Positions 1 to 5,646 of a DNA stretch of 5,646 nucleotides are shown here, in pieces. Origin of the DNA: Acidobacteriota bacterium (GTDB taxonomy: Bacteria; Acidobacteriota; Aminicenantia; UBA2199); the NCBI GenBank assembly GCA_021817755.1, contig JAKAGC010000313.1, forward strand, positions 1 to 5,646. The letters run 5' to 3'. The notes under the pieces were generated by a model. It made no database searches and had not been told where the DNA came from. It worked only from the letters and a program-made list of their open reading frames with translations. Within the stretch, counting starts at the first letter, position 1. Every line of letters begins with the position of its first letter. The translations under genes and the position numbers were made by a program.

Positions 1-1
1 C

Positions 2-736
2 GTTTCAGGTCCTACAGGTTCCGGGAAAACCACCACTCTTTATTCGGCTCTCTCTTATCTGAATTCTATTGAAAAAAATATAATCACTTTGGAAGATCCG
101 GTGGAATATGAATTTCCTCTGGTCCGGCAATCCCAGGTGAACCTCAAAATCAATTTCACATTTGCGGAAGGGTTAAAATCGATCCTGCGTCAAGACCCCG
201 ATATTATCCTGGTAGGTGAAATGCGGGACAAAGAAACCATGGATATGTCTATTCGTGCCGCATTAACCGGGCATATGGTTTTTTCTACCATTCATACCAA
301 CAGTGCGATTGCCACAATCAATCGTCTGGCCGATATGGGGATCGAGGCATTTCTTATCGCTTCCACACTCGTAATGGTAATCGCTCAACGGTTAGTAAGG
401 GTCATTTGCGAAAACTGTAAAGAACCCATCACGTTAGATAGCATCGATATGGAAATTCCCCAAACCTTAAGAGAATTTACCGGAACATTATATCGCGGTA
501 AAGGATGCGATAAATGCAACCAAACCGGGTATTCCGGGCGAATGGGAATTTACGAAATTTTAAATATAACGCCGACTCTTCGGGATATGATCGAACGCAG
601 CGCTCCAACCCACGAAATTACAATGCAAGCTCAAAAAGAAGGTTTCAGGAACCTGTTCGATAATGCCCTGGATAAAGTTATGGCAGGACGGATAACGTTA
701 GAAGAAGCAACTCGAGTAAGCATGGGAGTATTTTAA
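2..736 (+). CDS. gspE: Type IV filament assembly ATPase, GspE/PilB/MshE family (5'-truncated)
   Basis: This is the C-terminal ATPase half of a secretion/pilus assembly motor, a cytoplasmic hexamer that powers pilin or pseudopilin polymerisation. The frame is open from nt 2 and gives 244 residues; family members are usually 500-600, so the N-terminal domains lie upstream of the window. Visible motifs, in window residue numbers, are Walker A GPTGSGKT (3-10), the Asp-box region LEDPVEYEF (30-38), Walker [11 protein letters not shown] (67-76) and the His box [11 protein letters not shown] (89-99). A tetracysteine zinc motif follows at C136/C139 and C169/C172 (CX2C-X29-CX2C), then the conserved [12 protein letters not shown]. 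The zinc motif and the intact Walker B glutamate point to an assembly ATPase of the GspE/PilB type, not a PilT retraction ATPase. The TAA stop is one base before the start of the platform-protein gene. GspE, PilB and MshE cannot be separated on this fragment; the family itself is certain. Confidence 0.96.
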   Translation, partial: VSGPTGSGKTTTLYSALSYLNSIEKNIITLEDPVEYEFPLVRQSQVNLKINFTFAEGLKSILRQDPDIILVGEMRDKETMDMSIRAALTGHMVFSTIHTNSAIATINRLADMGIEAFLIASTLVMVIAQRLVRVICENCKEPITLDSIDMEIPQTLREFTGTLYRGKGCDKCNQTGYSGRMGIYEILNITPTLRDMIERSAPTHEITMQAQKEGFRNLFDNALDKVMAGRITLEEATRVSMGVF

Positions 737-737
737 T

Positions 738-1952
738 ATGCCGGGTTTTAAATATAAAGGACGGGACGCAACAGGCCGGCTGGTAGAAGGGGTATTGGAA
801 GCAGCAGACGAAAACGCGTTGACTGCTAAATTATCGGAAATGGATGTTGTTCTGGTTAAGGCAAGCCCTTATAAGATTAAAGAAGGGAAAACAGCCATCA
901 CCTTCGGTAAGTTAAAACGCCGCGAGATTATTCTTTTCACAAATCACATGGCCACTTCCATTGAAGCAGGTATCCCGGTAGTACAAGCCATTTCGGATTT
1001 CGCCCGTGAAACGTCTAATGACCGTTTCAAAAAAATCATCGAGGATGTTGAACGTCAGGTTCTTGCAGGAACTTCCCTTTCCGAAGCACTCTCCCTCCAC
1101 CCCGAAGCCTTCTCCGATCTCTATGTCTCAATCGTATCCACCGGTGAAGCAACAGGTAAACTTGAAATCGTTCTTCAAGACCTCGTCCGGTTCCTTGAAT
1201 GGCAGGAAGAATTAACCGCCCAGGTTCGCCAAGCCTCAATTTACCCTGCTTTTCTCATATCCATGATTATTGGGGTCATTACCATTATGATGACCGTTAC
1301 TTTCCCAAAATTCATCCCCATATTTAAAAGTTTCCAGGTCAAACTCCCCGCCCCTACCGTAATACTTATCGGAATTTCCGAATTTTTCCAATCTTTCTGG
1401 TGGCTGTTGCTCCTATTGATTGCCGGATTTATCGGTTTGTATAAGTTTACTTATAAAAACCCGGAAGGGAAATTATTCTGGGATGGATTAAAGCTTAAAC
1501 TTCCACTCTTTGGAAAACTAAGTCATAAACTTGTTTTATCACAATTTTCCCATTATTTTAGTATCCTTTATTCATCAGGCATCGGGATCATCGAATCGTT
1601 TCACATCATCCAGCGAGTGGTGGGAAATGAAGTTGTCCGGCGAGCCATTTCCAGGTGTGCTTATTCCGTAGAAAAAGGAAGCACGATCTTCGATGCATTA
1701 AAAACAGAACAGACTTTCCCACCGTTGGTTTTACGCATGCTCCAGGTGGGAGAAAGCACAGGGAGCCTGGATACATCCCTACAAAAAGTTTCGCAATACT
1801 ATGATAAAGAAGTACCCGCCTCCATCAAAAAAATGTTTGCGATATTCGAACCCGCATTAATTATCCTGATGGGAGGAGTCGTTCTCTTTATCGCACTCGC
1901 TATCTTCTTACCTATTTACAGATTAACCTCCACTATGGGAGCCACACGATGA
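738..1952 (+). CDS. gspF: Inner-membrane platform protein, GspF/PilC/MshG family
   Basis: This is a polytopic inner-membrane protein that sits on the assembly ATPase and helps lift pilin or pseudopilin subunits into the growing filament. Its 404 residues are the normal family length. The N-terminus FKYKGRDATGRLVEG is typical. Two T2SSF repeats follow, at about 66-190 and 268-394, each carrying the matching signature: GEATGKLE (136-143) and GESTGSLD (338-345). Likely membrane helices are at about 168-190, 217-236 and 370-394. LPLFGKL (255-261) and the C-terminal EPALIILMGG segment are also characteristic. The ATG at 738 is preceded by GGGAG (724-728) with a 9-nt spacer and follows the ATPase stop by one base. 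The end overlaps the next gene by 4 nt (ATGA). The pairing with an ATPase directly upstream is the usual E-F / B-C / E-G arrangement. Whether it belongs to a pilus or a T2SS is not decided by sequence alone. Confidence 0.95.
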   Translation: MPGFKYKGRDATGRLVEGVLEAADENALTAKLSEMDVVLVKASPYKIKEGKTAITFGKLKRREIILFTNHMATSIEAGIPVVQAISDFARETSNDRFKKIIEDVERQVLAGTSLSEALSLHPEAFSDLYVSIVSTGEATGKLEIVLQDLVRFLEWQEELTAQVRQASIYPAFLISMIIGVITIMMTVTFPKFIPIFKSFQVKLPAPTVILIGISEFFQSFWWLLLLLIAGFIGLYKFTYKNPEGKLFWDGLKLKLPLFGKLSHKLVLSQFSHYFSILYSSGIGIIESFHIIQRVVGNEVVRRAISRCAYSVEKGSTIFDALKTEQTFPPLVLRMLQVGESTGSLDTSLQKVSQYYDKEVPASIKKMFAIFEPALIILMGGVVLFIALAIFLPIYRLTSTMGATR

Positions 1953-3478
1953 AAGTATCGATTATCGATCTCAGTCGAAATAATGAAATTAAAATACTCA
2001 ATACCCGGATTACATCCAGTGTAACCATCATATCCGGTTACTATCTTACCTGTTCCCAGGAAGAAGACCCTATCCGCGTCACTCGCAATAAATTGGAAGC
2101 GGAAGGATTGTTGGAACAACCCGCATACATTATTCCTTCGGGGGAATTGATTGAAAAACACATTTTCCATCTTCCCAAAATGCCGGATAAAGAAATCGAT
2201 AAAGTCTTACCGCGGCAGATAGCCCAGGCAAAAGATACTACTGAAACAATGATTTTCAGTTATATGAAAAACGGATCAGTCGAAGACCGGCAGGTTGAGA
2301 AAACCGAAATCTCCGCTTTCTTCTGCCCAAAAAGCAAAATGTTAGATTTCCTTGAGCATTTAAAAAGCGAAGGGATTCAACCGCAAAAGATTATCCCCGA
2401 AGCACAGGGGCTTAAAACACTGGTGGAAATGAGTTCAGGAGGATTATCGGAACGTTCGGGAGTAGTCGTTATCGATTTGATGTCCAATCGCATCAGTCTT
2501 AATATTTTCAGGAATATCTACTGGGGATTGGAGCGTGAATTCATGTTTCGCATGGAAGCAGGCGACGATCTGACAGATGAAGATTTTTCGCGTATCTCCA
2601 CCGAACTGAACCGCACGTTTCAATATTTTAAACAGCGAAACCGCAGCTATACCGTTGACCATGCCTTAATCTACGGAAGTAGTGGCAATATAGATCATTT
2701 GAAAAATCTAATTTCAGATAACCTGGCAGTTCAATCCACTGCCATAGAACCCGGTTTTTTAAAAGGGAAAATATCGATGCCTTCCCATTTGAAAGATTCC
2801 CGGGAGTTTGCATCTATTTTCGCTCTTCCTATCTCCACTGCACTATCCACTCTAAATAAAAAATGCCTCGATATCTTTCCCATGGAATTTAAAGAAAAAG
2901 CAAAACTCCCCTTTCGATTATTGGGGCTTGCAATTTCAGCCGCAGTCATTGCCGGTATTCTTTTAGGCAGCACCTTCTATTTTGAAAATATCAAAAGCTC
3001 TTACAAACAGGATATTACGAAAATAAAGCAAACCTATCAATCATTGAGTAAAAACGTAGCAATAATAGATGCCACTAAAAAGTCACGAGCCAGTTATTTC
3101 AAGCAGCGGTATTATATCGACTCACCTCTCCAATACTCTTATTCGGTTGGAGACTTTATTCGAAAATTAAGTTTTATCGTTTCGGATGGAATCGAACTCG
3201 ATGAACTCGTTATCGAACCTTCCGGGCAAAACTTCACGTTTTTATTAAGTGGACGTATTAAAGCACTCGATAATATTGCCGCTCAATCGCATTTTCTTGA
3301 GTTCTATGGAGCTTTAAAAGAATTCGATGGTATAATCCGCGTCGATTCATCCAATGTGGATATCAATGCAGACAAAACGAACCCTGTTCCCCAGGCCGCT
3401 TCTACCCCGGAAGCTTCCACCGAAAAAAAATCTACAGAATTATTTTTTAGTATCGATGGAGAAGTTGAAATACAATGA
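1949..3478 (+). CDS. PilM-PilN fusion / GspL-like (MshI-like) assembly protein
   Basis: This 509-residue bitopic inner-membrane protein probably links the cytoplasmic ATPase to the periplasmic alignment complex. Residues 1-300 look like a PilM/GspL actin-fold domain. They include an N-terminal strand-loop-strand with IIDLS (5-9), a second VVVIDLMSN segment (172-180) at the phosphate-2 position, and LIYGSSGN (240-247) at the adenosine-loop position. Just before the membrane, CLDIFPMEFK (306-315) sits where PilN proteins carry their NLLP motif. One hydrophobic helix follows at about 323-345, then a helical, probably coiled-coil segment (346-395). A PilN-like ferredoxin-fold domain spans about 398-467, followed by a Pro/Ser/Thr-rich tail (476-495) and a final strand. 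The ATG overlaps the upstream stop by 4 nt and has GGGAG at 1937-1941 with a 7-nt spacer. GspL has the same topology, as do fused PilM-PilN proteins. The role is assigned from architecture and position, because overall sequence similarity in this family is low. Confidence 0.8.
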   Translation: MKVSIIDLSRNNEIKILNTRITSSVTIISGYYLTCSQEEDPIRVTRNKLEAEGLLEQPAYIIPSGELIEKHIFHLPKMPDKEIDKVLPRQIAQAKDTTETMIFSYMKNGSVEDRQVEKTEISAFFCPKSKMLDFLEHLKSEGIQPQKIIPEAQGLKTLVEMSSGGLSERSGVVVIDLMSNRISLNIFRNIYWGLEREFMFRMEAGDDLTDEDFSRISTELNRTFQYFKQRNRSYTVDHALIYGSSGNIDHLKNLISDNLAVQSTAIEPGFLKGKISMPSHLKDSREFASIFALPISTALSTLNKKCLDIFPMEFKEKAKLPFRLLGLAISAAVIAGILLGSTFYFENIKSSYKQDITKIKQTYQSLSKNVAIIDATKKSRASYFKQRYYIDSPLQYSYSVGDFIRKLSFIVSDGIELDELVIEPSGQNFTFLLSGRIKALDNIAAQSHFLEFYGALKEFDGIIRVDSSNVDINADKTNPVPQAASTPEASTEKKSTELFFSIDGEVEIQ

Positions 3479-4194
3479 CCAATAAATATGTTTTAATTAA
3501 AATAGCCGGTATTGCTTTTTTATTTCTTATCATAATTCTTTACTTCCTCCTGTACTTTGTCCCTACAATTAAAACCATCAGTTATAACAAACGCCAGTTA
3601 AAAGATATTAACCTCAAAATTGCCGATTTTGTTAAATCCGAAAGTGCGTTTGCTTTCCCAAACCAGGAAGAAAACGCCGTTTTTATGCGCACCAATGATG
3701 AAATAAATGCGAAGCTCTCTCACGTTAAAAGCAATGAGGATTTTATTGATTTGTTTACACGTGTTTCCCACTACATCAGCCAACAGGCAGAAAAGGACGG
3801 TATCCATAACCTGGTCATCAATTCCGAATCAAAAGAATTGAAAGTGAATGCAGGAACTCTCTCTTCCGATAAAAAAACACTCGATCAACTTCTGAGTTTC
3901 TCTTACCGGAAACTCGGACAATTTCGTAAAGTTACCCGTACGTCTCCTGCTAAAACAGGCATTACCGGAATCGAAGCGTTAATCCCCGGTATCACCTCTC
4001 ATACCATCACCCTTTGCTTTACCGGGGAGTTACGAAATGCCATGAACTTTATCAACCATATTCCCTGGGGGAATTTTTATTTGTTAGAAGATAAAATTCT
4101 CGTTTCCAGTGGTCCCGTTTCTCCCTTTTATATTGTATTTTTAAAGATTTATTATATCCGGGATAACAATACATCCACTCCCGGTCAGGGTTAA
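3475..4194 (+). CDS. PilO/GspM-like (MshJ-like) alignment subcomplex protein
   Basis: This is a 239-residue bitopic inner-membrane protein with the layout of PilO and GspM: a short cytoplasmic N-terminus, one strongly hydrophobic helix (about 9-30), a charged helical segment (about 35-110) and a C-terminal region with a ferredoxin-like pattern of strands and helices. The stretch from SHTITLCFTGELR through NFINHIPWGNFYLLEDKILV (about 175-210) resembles the second half of the PilO periplasmic domain, where a strand is followed by a short helix and a strand. It probably pairs with the PilN-like domain of the upstream protein in the periplasm. The gene overlaps the upstream stop by 4 nt (ATGA). 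The nearest purine-rich stretch is GGAGAAG at 3458-3464, rather far from the ATG, so translation probably depends on coupling. Assignment rests mainly on topology, size and position between a PilMN-like and a PilP/GspC-like gene, because this family diverges fast. Confidence 0.72.
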   Translation: MTNKYVLIKIAGIAFLFLIIILYFLLYFVPTIKTISYNKRQLKDINLKIADFVKSESAFAFPNQEENAVFMRTNDEINAKLSHVKSNEDFIDLFTRVSHYISQQAEKDGIHNLVINSESKELKVNAGTLSSDKKTLDQLLSFSYRKLGQFRKVTRTSPAKTGITGIEALIPGITSHTITLCFTGELRNAMNFINHIPWGNFYLLEDKILVSSGPVSPFYIVFLKIYYIRDNNTSTPGQG

Positions 4195-4198
4195 CCCA

Positions 4199-4840
4199 AT
4201 GAATCTCAATAATAAAAAATTAGCCGTCAGTCTTTCAATAATCGCCGTAGCCGTTGTCGTATACCAGGTATTTTTTAACAAACCCGAACCGCCGGTAAAC
4301 CGTCAGGCTGAAATTCAACAACCGCTTGTCACTACATCCAATCCCTCTCCTTCAAATCCTGCTCCTTCAGGAAACACCGGTTCCACCTCTCCCGGATTAC
4401 AGCCTGCCAATAATTCCGGAAATACCGGTCAACCCATTTCAAATAACGACAGCATCGTAATCGATTACAATTCTCCAATCCTTCTAGAACGCATTACTTT
4501 CGAGATGGCGGAACCTTATCCGAAAACTGAATTACCACCGGAATACGGGAAACCAATTTTTTCCGGTGAAGGTGACAATGCTGAAACCATTATTTCCTCA
4601 ACTCCCCAATATGAAAAAGAACTTGAATTCAAATTAAATGCCATTGTCATCGATTCTACACGAAGTATCGCTATTATTAATGATAAAATTCTCAAAAAAG
4701 GAGATTTCATCATGGACGCAGAAGTAATCTCCATCGAAAAGAACCAGGTGACTTTAAAATTAGATAACGAGGATATCGTTTTATCAACGATTAATCGCGT
4801 AATAAAAGTTAAGATTATCGGAGGAAAGGGTGAAAATTAA
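4199..4840 (+). CDS. GspC/PilP-like (MshK-like) periplasmic connector with N-terminal anchor
   Basis: This 213-residue protein probably connects the inner-membrane complex to the secretin. A single hydrophobic helix at about 8-26 anchors it. Residues 28-84 form a Pro/Ser/Asn/Gly-rich linker. From about 143 to 206 there is a compact run of beta strands with LNAIVID, SIAIINDKILKKGD and VTLKLDNEDIVL. This is the pattern of the homology region (HR) shared by GspC and PilP, where a short barrel binds the N-terminal domain of the secretin. There is no cysteine in the N-terminal segment, so it is anchored as GspC is, not as a PilP-type lipoprotein. It starts 4 nt after the upstream stop, with a weak AGGG (4187-4190) 8 nt before the ATG. 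Its last 11 nt overlap the secretin gene, which fits a direct partnership with that protein. Call strength is moderate, since it rests on the HR-like pattern and on gene order. Confidence 0.72.
   Translation: MNLNNKKLAVSLSIIAVAVVVYQVFFNKPEPPVNRQAEIQQPLVTTSNPSPSNPAPSGNTGSTSPGLQPANNSGNTGQPISNNDSIVIDYNSPILLERITFEMAEPYPKTELPPEYGKPIFSGEGDNAETIISSTPQYEKELEFKLNAIVIDSTRSIAIINDKILKKGDFIMDAEVISIEKNQVTLKLDNEDIVLSTINRVIKVKIIGGKGEN
4283..4447 (+). other. Low-complexity Pro/Ser/Asn/Gly linker in the GspC/PilP-like gene
   Basis: Codons 29-83 of the connector protein are almost entirely Pro, Ser, Asn, Gly, Thr and Gln, with short recurring units such as NPSPSNPAPS and two SGNTG pentapeptides (57-61 and 73-77). 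No secondary structure is expected. It most likely acts as a flexible spacer carrying the HR-like domain away from the inner membrane towards the secretin. The composition is seen directly; the spacer role is inferred from family members with similar linkers. Confidence 0.75.
4820..4824 (+). promoter_or_regulatory. Shine-Dalgarno GGAGG that decides the GTG start of the secretin gene
   Basis: GGAGG lies 5 nt before the GTG at 4830, inside the 3' end of the upstream coding region. It is the strongest ribosome-binding site in the window. It supports GTG as the start, and no ATG occurs in that frame until about codon 62, which would remove the whole signal peptide. The position also couples secretin translation to that of the connector protein. 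Confidence 0.85.
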
Positions 4841-5646
4841 ATACGCTCTGATTACTGCATTTATTATCGTCCTGGTATGGGGATGTTCGAGTGCCGGAGA
4901 AAAATCCAAACAAGTATCGCTTACTCCCCCTCCTACTTCAACAAAAGCACCGGTTGAAATTTTACCACCGGAACCTCCTACTGAGGATATTGTCGATGAA
5001 GATTTACCCGTTATGTCCCTTGTTGATAAAAAAGCACCTTACCTTGAATTCGAATCCAGGAAACAATTCTCCCTCAGCTTGCAAGGAAGCGAAATAAAAG
5101 ATGTATTACTCGCGTTTTTTAAAGATACCGATTTCGGATTGGTTATGGATCCCGGTATCATGGGAAACACTCCCATAATGGATGTAAAAAATGCCTCGTT
5201 GAAAGAAATCCTCTCTTATATTCTTCCTCCCCTTCATTTAAATTACAAATGGGAAGGAAAAAACCTTCATATATATAAAGAACCCACAGTTACCCGCTAT
5301 TTTAAACTCGATTATCTTTCTTCCACTCGAAAAGGAGACCGCCAGGTTTCATTTTCTACCCGCTCCAACATCAGCGGAGGTGGTGGAGGCGGTACCGGTG
5401 GTTCAGGTACTACAGGAAGCAGCAGCTCCGGCAGCATGAGCGGTGGCGGTTCCGGTTCCTATTCCGGCGGCAGCGGTGGTGGTGGACAGAATCAAAGCTC
5501 CAGCGAAATTTCCACAACTTACGAAAACGGCGTATGGAAAACCTTTATCGAAAGTATTAAAGTACTCGTTTTCGGTTCCATCGATTCTGCAAATACAGCC
5601 CAGGTGGAAACATCGGATAGAAGTAGCTCAAACTCACGCACAGCCA
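4830..5646 (+). CDS. mshL: Outer-membrane secretin lipoprotein, MshL/PilQ/GspD family (3'-truncated)
   Basis: This is the N-terminal 272 residues of a secretin, the outer-membrane channel through which the filament or secreted protein passes. The frame runs open from GTG 4830 to the window end; the beta-barrel part lies beyond it. A lipoprotein signal peptide covers residues 1-18, with charged KIK, a hydrophobic stretch and LVWGC. C19 is the lipidation site, and S20 at +2 fits outer-membrane sorting. A Pro-rich spacer (33-50) follows. Then comes an STN-type domain (about 80-150), from FSLSLQGSEIKDVL through the MDVKNASLKEIL strand-helix unit to NLHIYK. The segment TRYFKLDYL...R.G (155-169), then a Gly/Ser linker (182-225), then ISTTYENGVWKTF (227-239) matches the MshL pattern, where a YL-containing strand and a T...W segment flank a variable low-complexity loop. 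PilQ or another lipoprotein secretin is possible. The gene overlaps the upstream one by 11 nt. Secretin identity is firm; the MshL subtype is less so. Confidence 0.88.
   Translation, partial: MKIKYALITAFIIVLVWGCSSAGEKSKQVSLTPPPTSTKAPVEILPPEPPTEDIVDEDLPVMSLVDKKAPYLEFESRKQFSLSLQGSEIKDVLLAFFKDTDFGLVMDPGIMGNTPIMDVKNASLKEILSYILPPLHLNYKWEGKNLHIYKEPTVTRYFKLDYLSSTRKGDRQVSFSTRSNISGGGGGGTGGSGTTGSSSSGSMSGGGSGSYSGGSGGGGQNQSSSEISTTYENGVWKTFIESIKVLVFGSIDSANTAQVETSDRSSSNSRTA
5373..5504 (+). repeat. Gly/Ser-rich low-complexity tract within the secretin gene
   Basis: Codons 182-225 of the secretin are almost only Gly, Ser and Thr, including a run of six Gly at 183-188 and a run of four at 216-219. At the DNA level it is an imperfect array of GGT, GGC, GGA, AGC and TCC codons, visibly richer in G+C than the surrounding sequence. 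Codon choice varies, so this is a selected protein composition and not a simple DNA microsatellite. It sits between the YFKLDYL strand and the ISTTYENGVW segment, so it is a loop within or between N-terminal domains. Confidence 0.85.

Noticed and set aside
89..736. A TTG start at nt 89 for the ATPase gene
   Set aside because: The same frame is open back to nt 2 and encodes the Walker A motif upstream, so the gene is cut by the window edge and does not start at 89.
1006..1239. Overlapping short reading frames on both strands inside the platform-protein gene
   Set aside because: They are shadows of a well-supported coding region, with compositions unlike real proteins (Ser/Pro- and Arg-rich).
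1916..2973. Several minus-strand reading frames of 61-84 codons opposite the PilMN-like gene
   Set aside because: They are antisense to a gene with clear domain architecture and have no recognisable motifs or ribosome-binding sites.
4190..4200. Possible terminator or promoter between the PilO-like and GspC-like genes
   Set aside because: Only 4 nt separate the genes and there is no hairpin with a T-run; the weak ribosome-binding site is the only signal.
4891..5097. A 68-residue plus-strand reading frame with Leu/Pro/Lys-rich product
   Set aside because: It lies out of frame inside the secretin gene, has no family features and no convincing ribosome-binding site. The secretin frame explains this DNA.
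5373..5504. Mobile or tandem-repeat DNA, such as a microsatellite, in the Gly/Ser tract
   Set aside because: The codons are mixed without a constant DNA period and the frame is kept through the tract, which fits a protein linker. No inverted repeats or target duplications flank it.
1..5646. tRNA, rRNA, CRISPR array, insertion sequence, riboswitch or phage features
   Set aside because: Coding sequence fills the window almost end to end. No repeat-spacer structure, transposase, RNA gene or intergenic stretch long enough for a riboswitch was seen by reading.

Overview
The window is a single run of six plus-strand genes with almost no space between them. Together they encode the core of an envelope-spanning type IV filament machine, that is a type IV pilus or type II secretion system. 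Both ends are cut: the first gene lacks its 5' part and the last lacks its 3' part. A lipoprotein secretin means the host is a diderm bacterium with an outer membrane. Base composition looks moderately AT-rich throughout, with no break between genes that would suggest recent transfer of one piece. I cannot place the organism more finely than this.

Layout: (1) nt 2-736, the C-terminal half of a GspE/PilB/MshE-type assembly ATPase. (2) nt 738-1952, a complete GspF/PilC/MshG-type inner-membrane platform protein. (3) nt 1949-3478, a 509-residue protein with a PilM-like actin-fold cytoplasmic domain, one membrane helix and a PilN-like periplasmic domain, which is the layout of GspL and of PilM-PilN fusions. 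(4) nt 3475-4194, a PilO/GspM-like bitopic protein. (5) nt 4199-4840, a GspC/PilP-like bitopic protein with a low-complexity linker. (6) nt 4830-5646, the N-terminal 272 residues of a secretin lipoprotein resembling MshL. It starts at GTG and contains a long Gly/Ser-rich linker. Neighbouring genes are separated by 1-4 nt or overlap by 4-11 nt, so this is one translationally coupled transcription unit. No promoter or terminator lies inside the window.

How they work together (family knowledge): the ATPase hexamer drives the platform protein, which extracts pilin or pseudopilin from the inner membrane. The PilM/N-, PilO- and PilP/GspC-like proteins form the alignment complex that links this motor across the periplasm to the secretin channel. 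The set matches the MSHA-type type IV pilus (E, G, then I-J-K-L) about as well as it matches a type II secretion system. No pilin, pseudopilin or prepilin peptidase is present, so filament and substrate cannot be decided from this window. The machinery belongs to a known class. The points worth a second look are the mixed pilus/T2SS character, the degenerate actin-like motifs and the low-complexity linkers.
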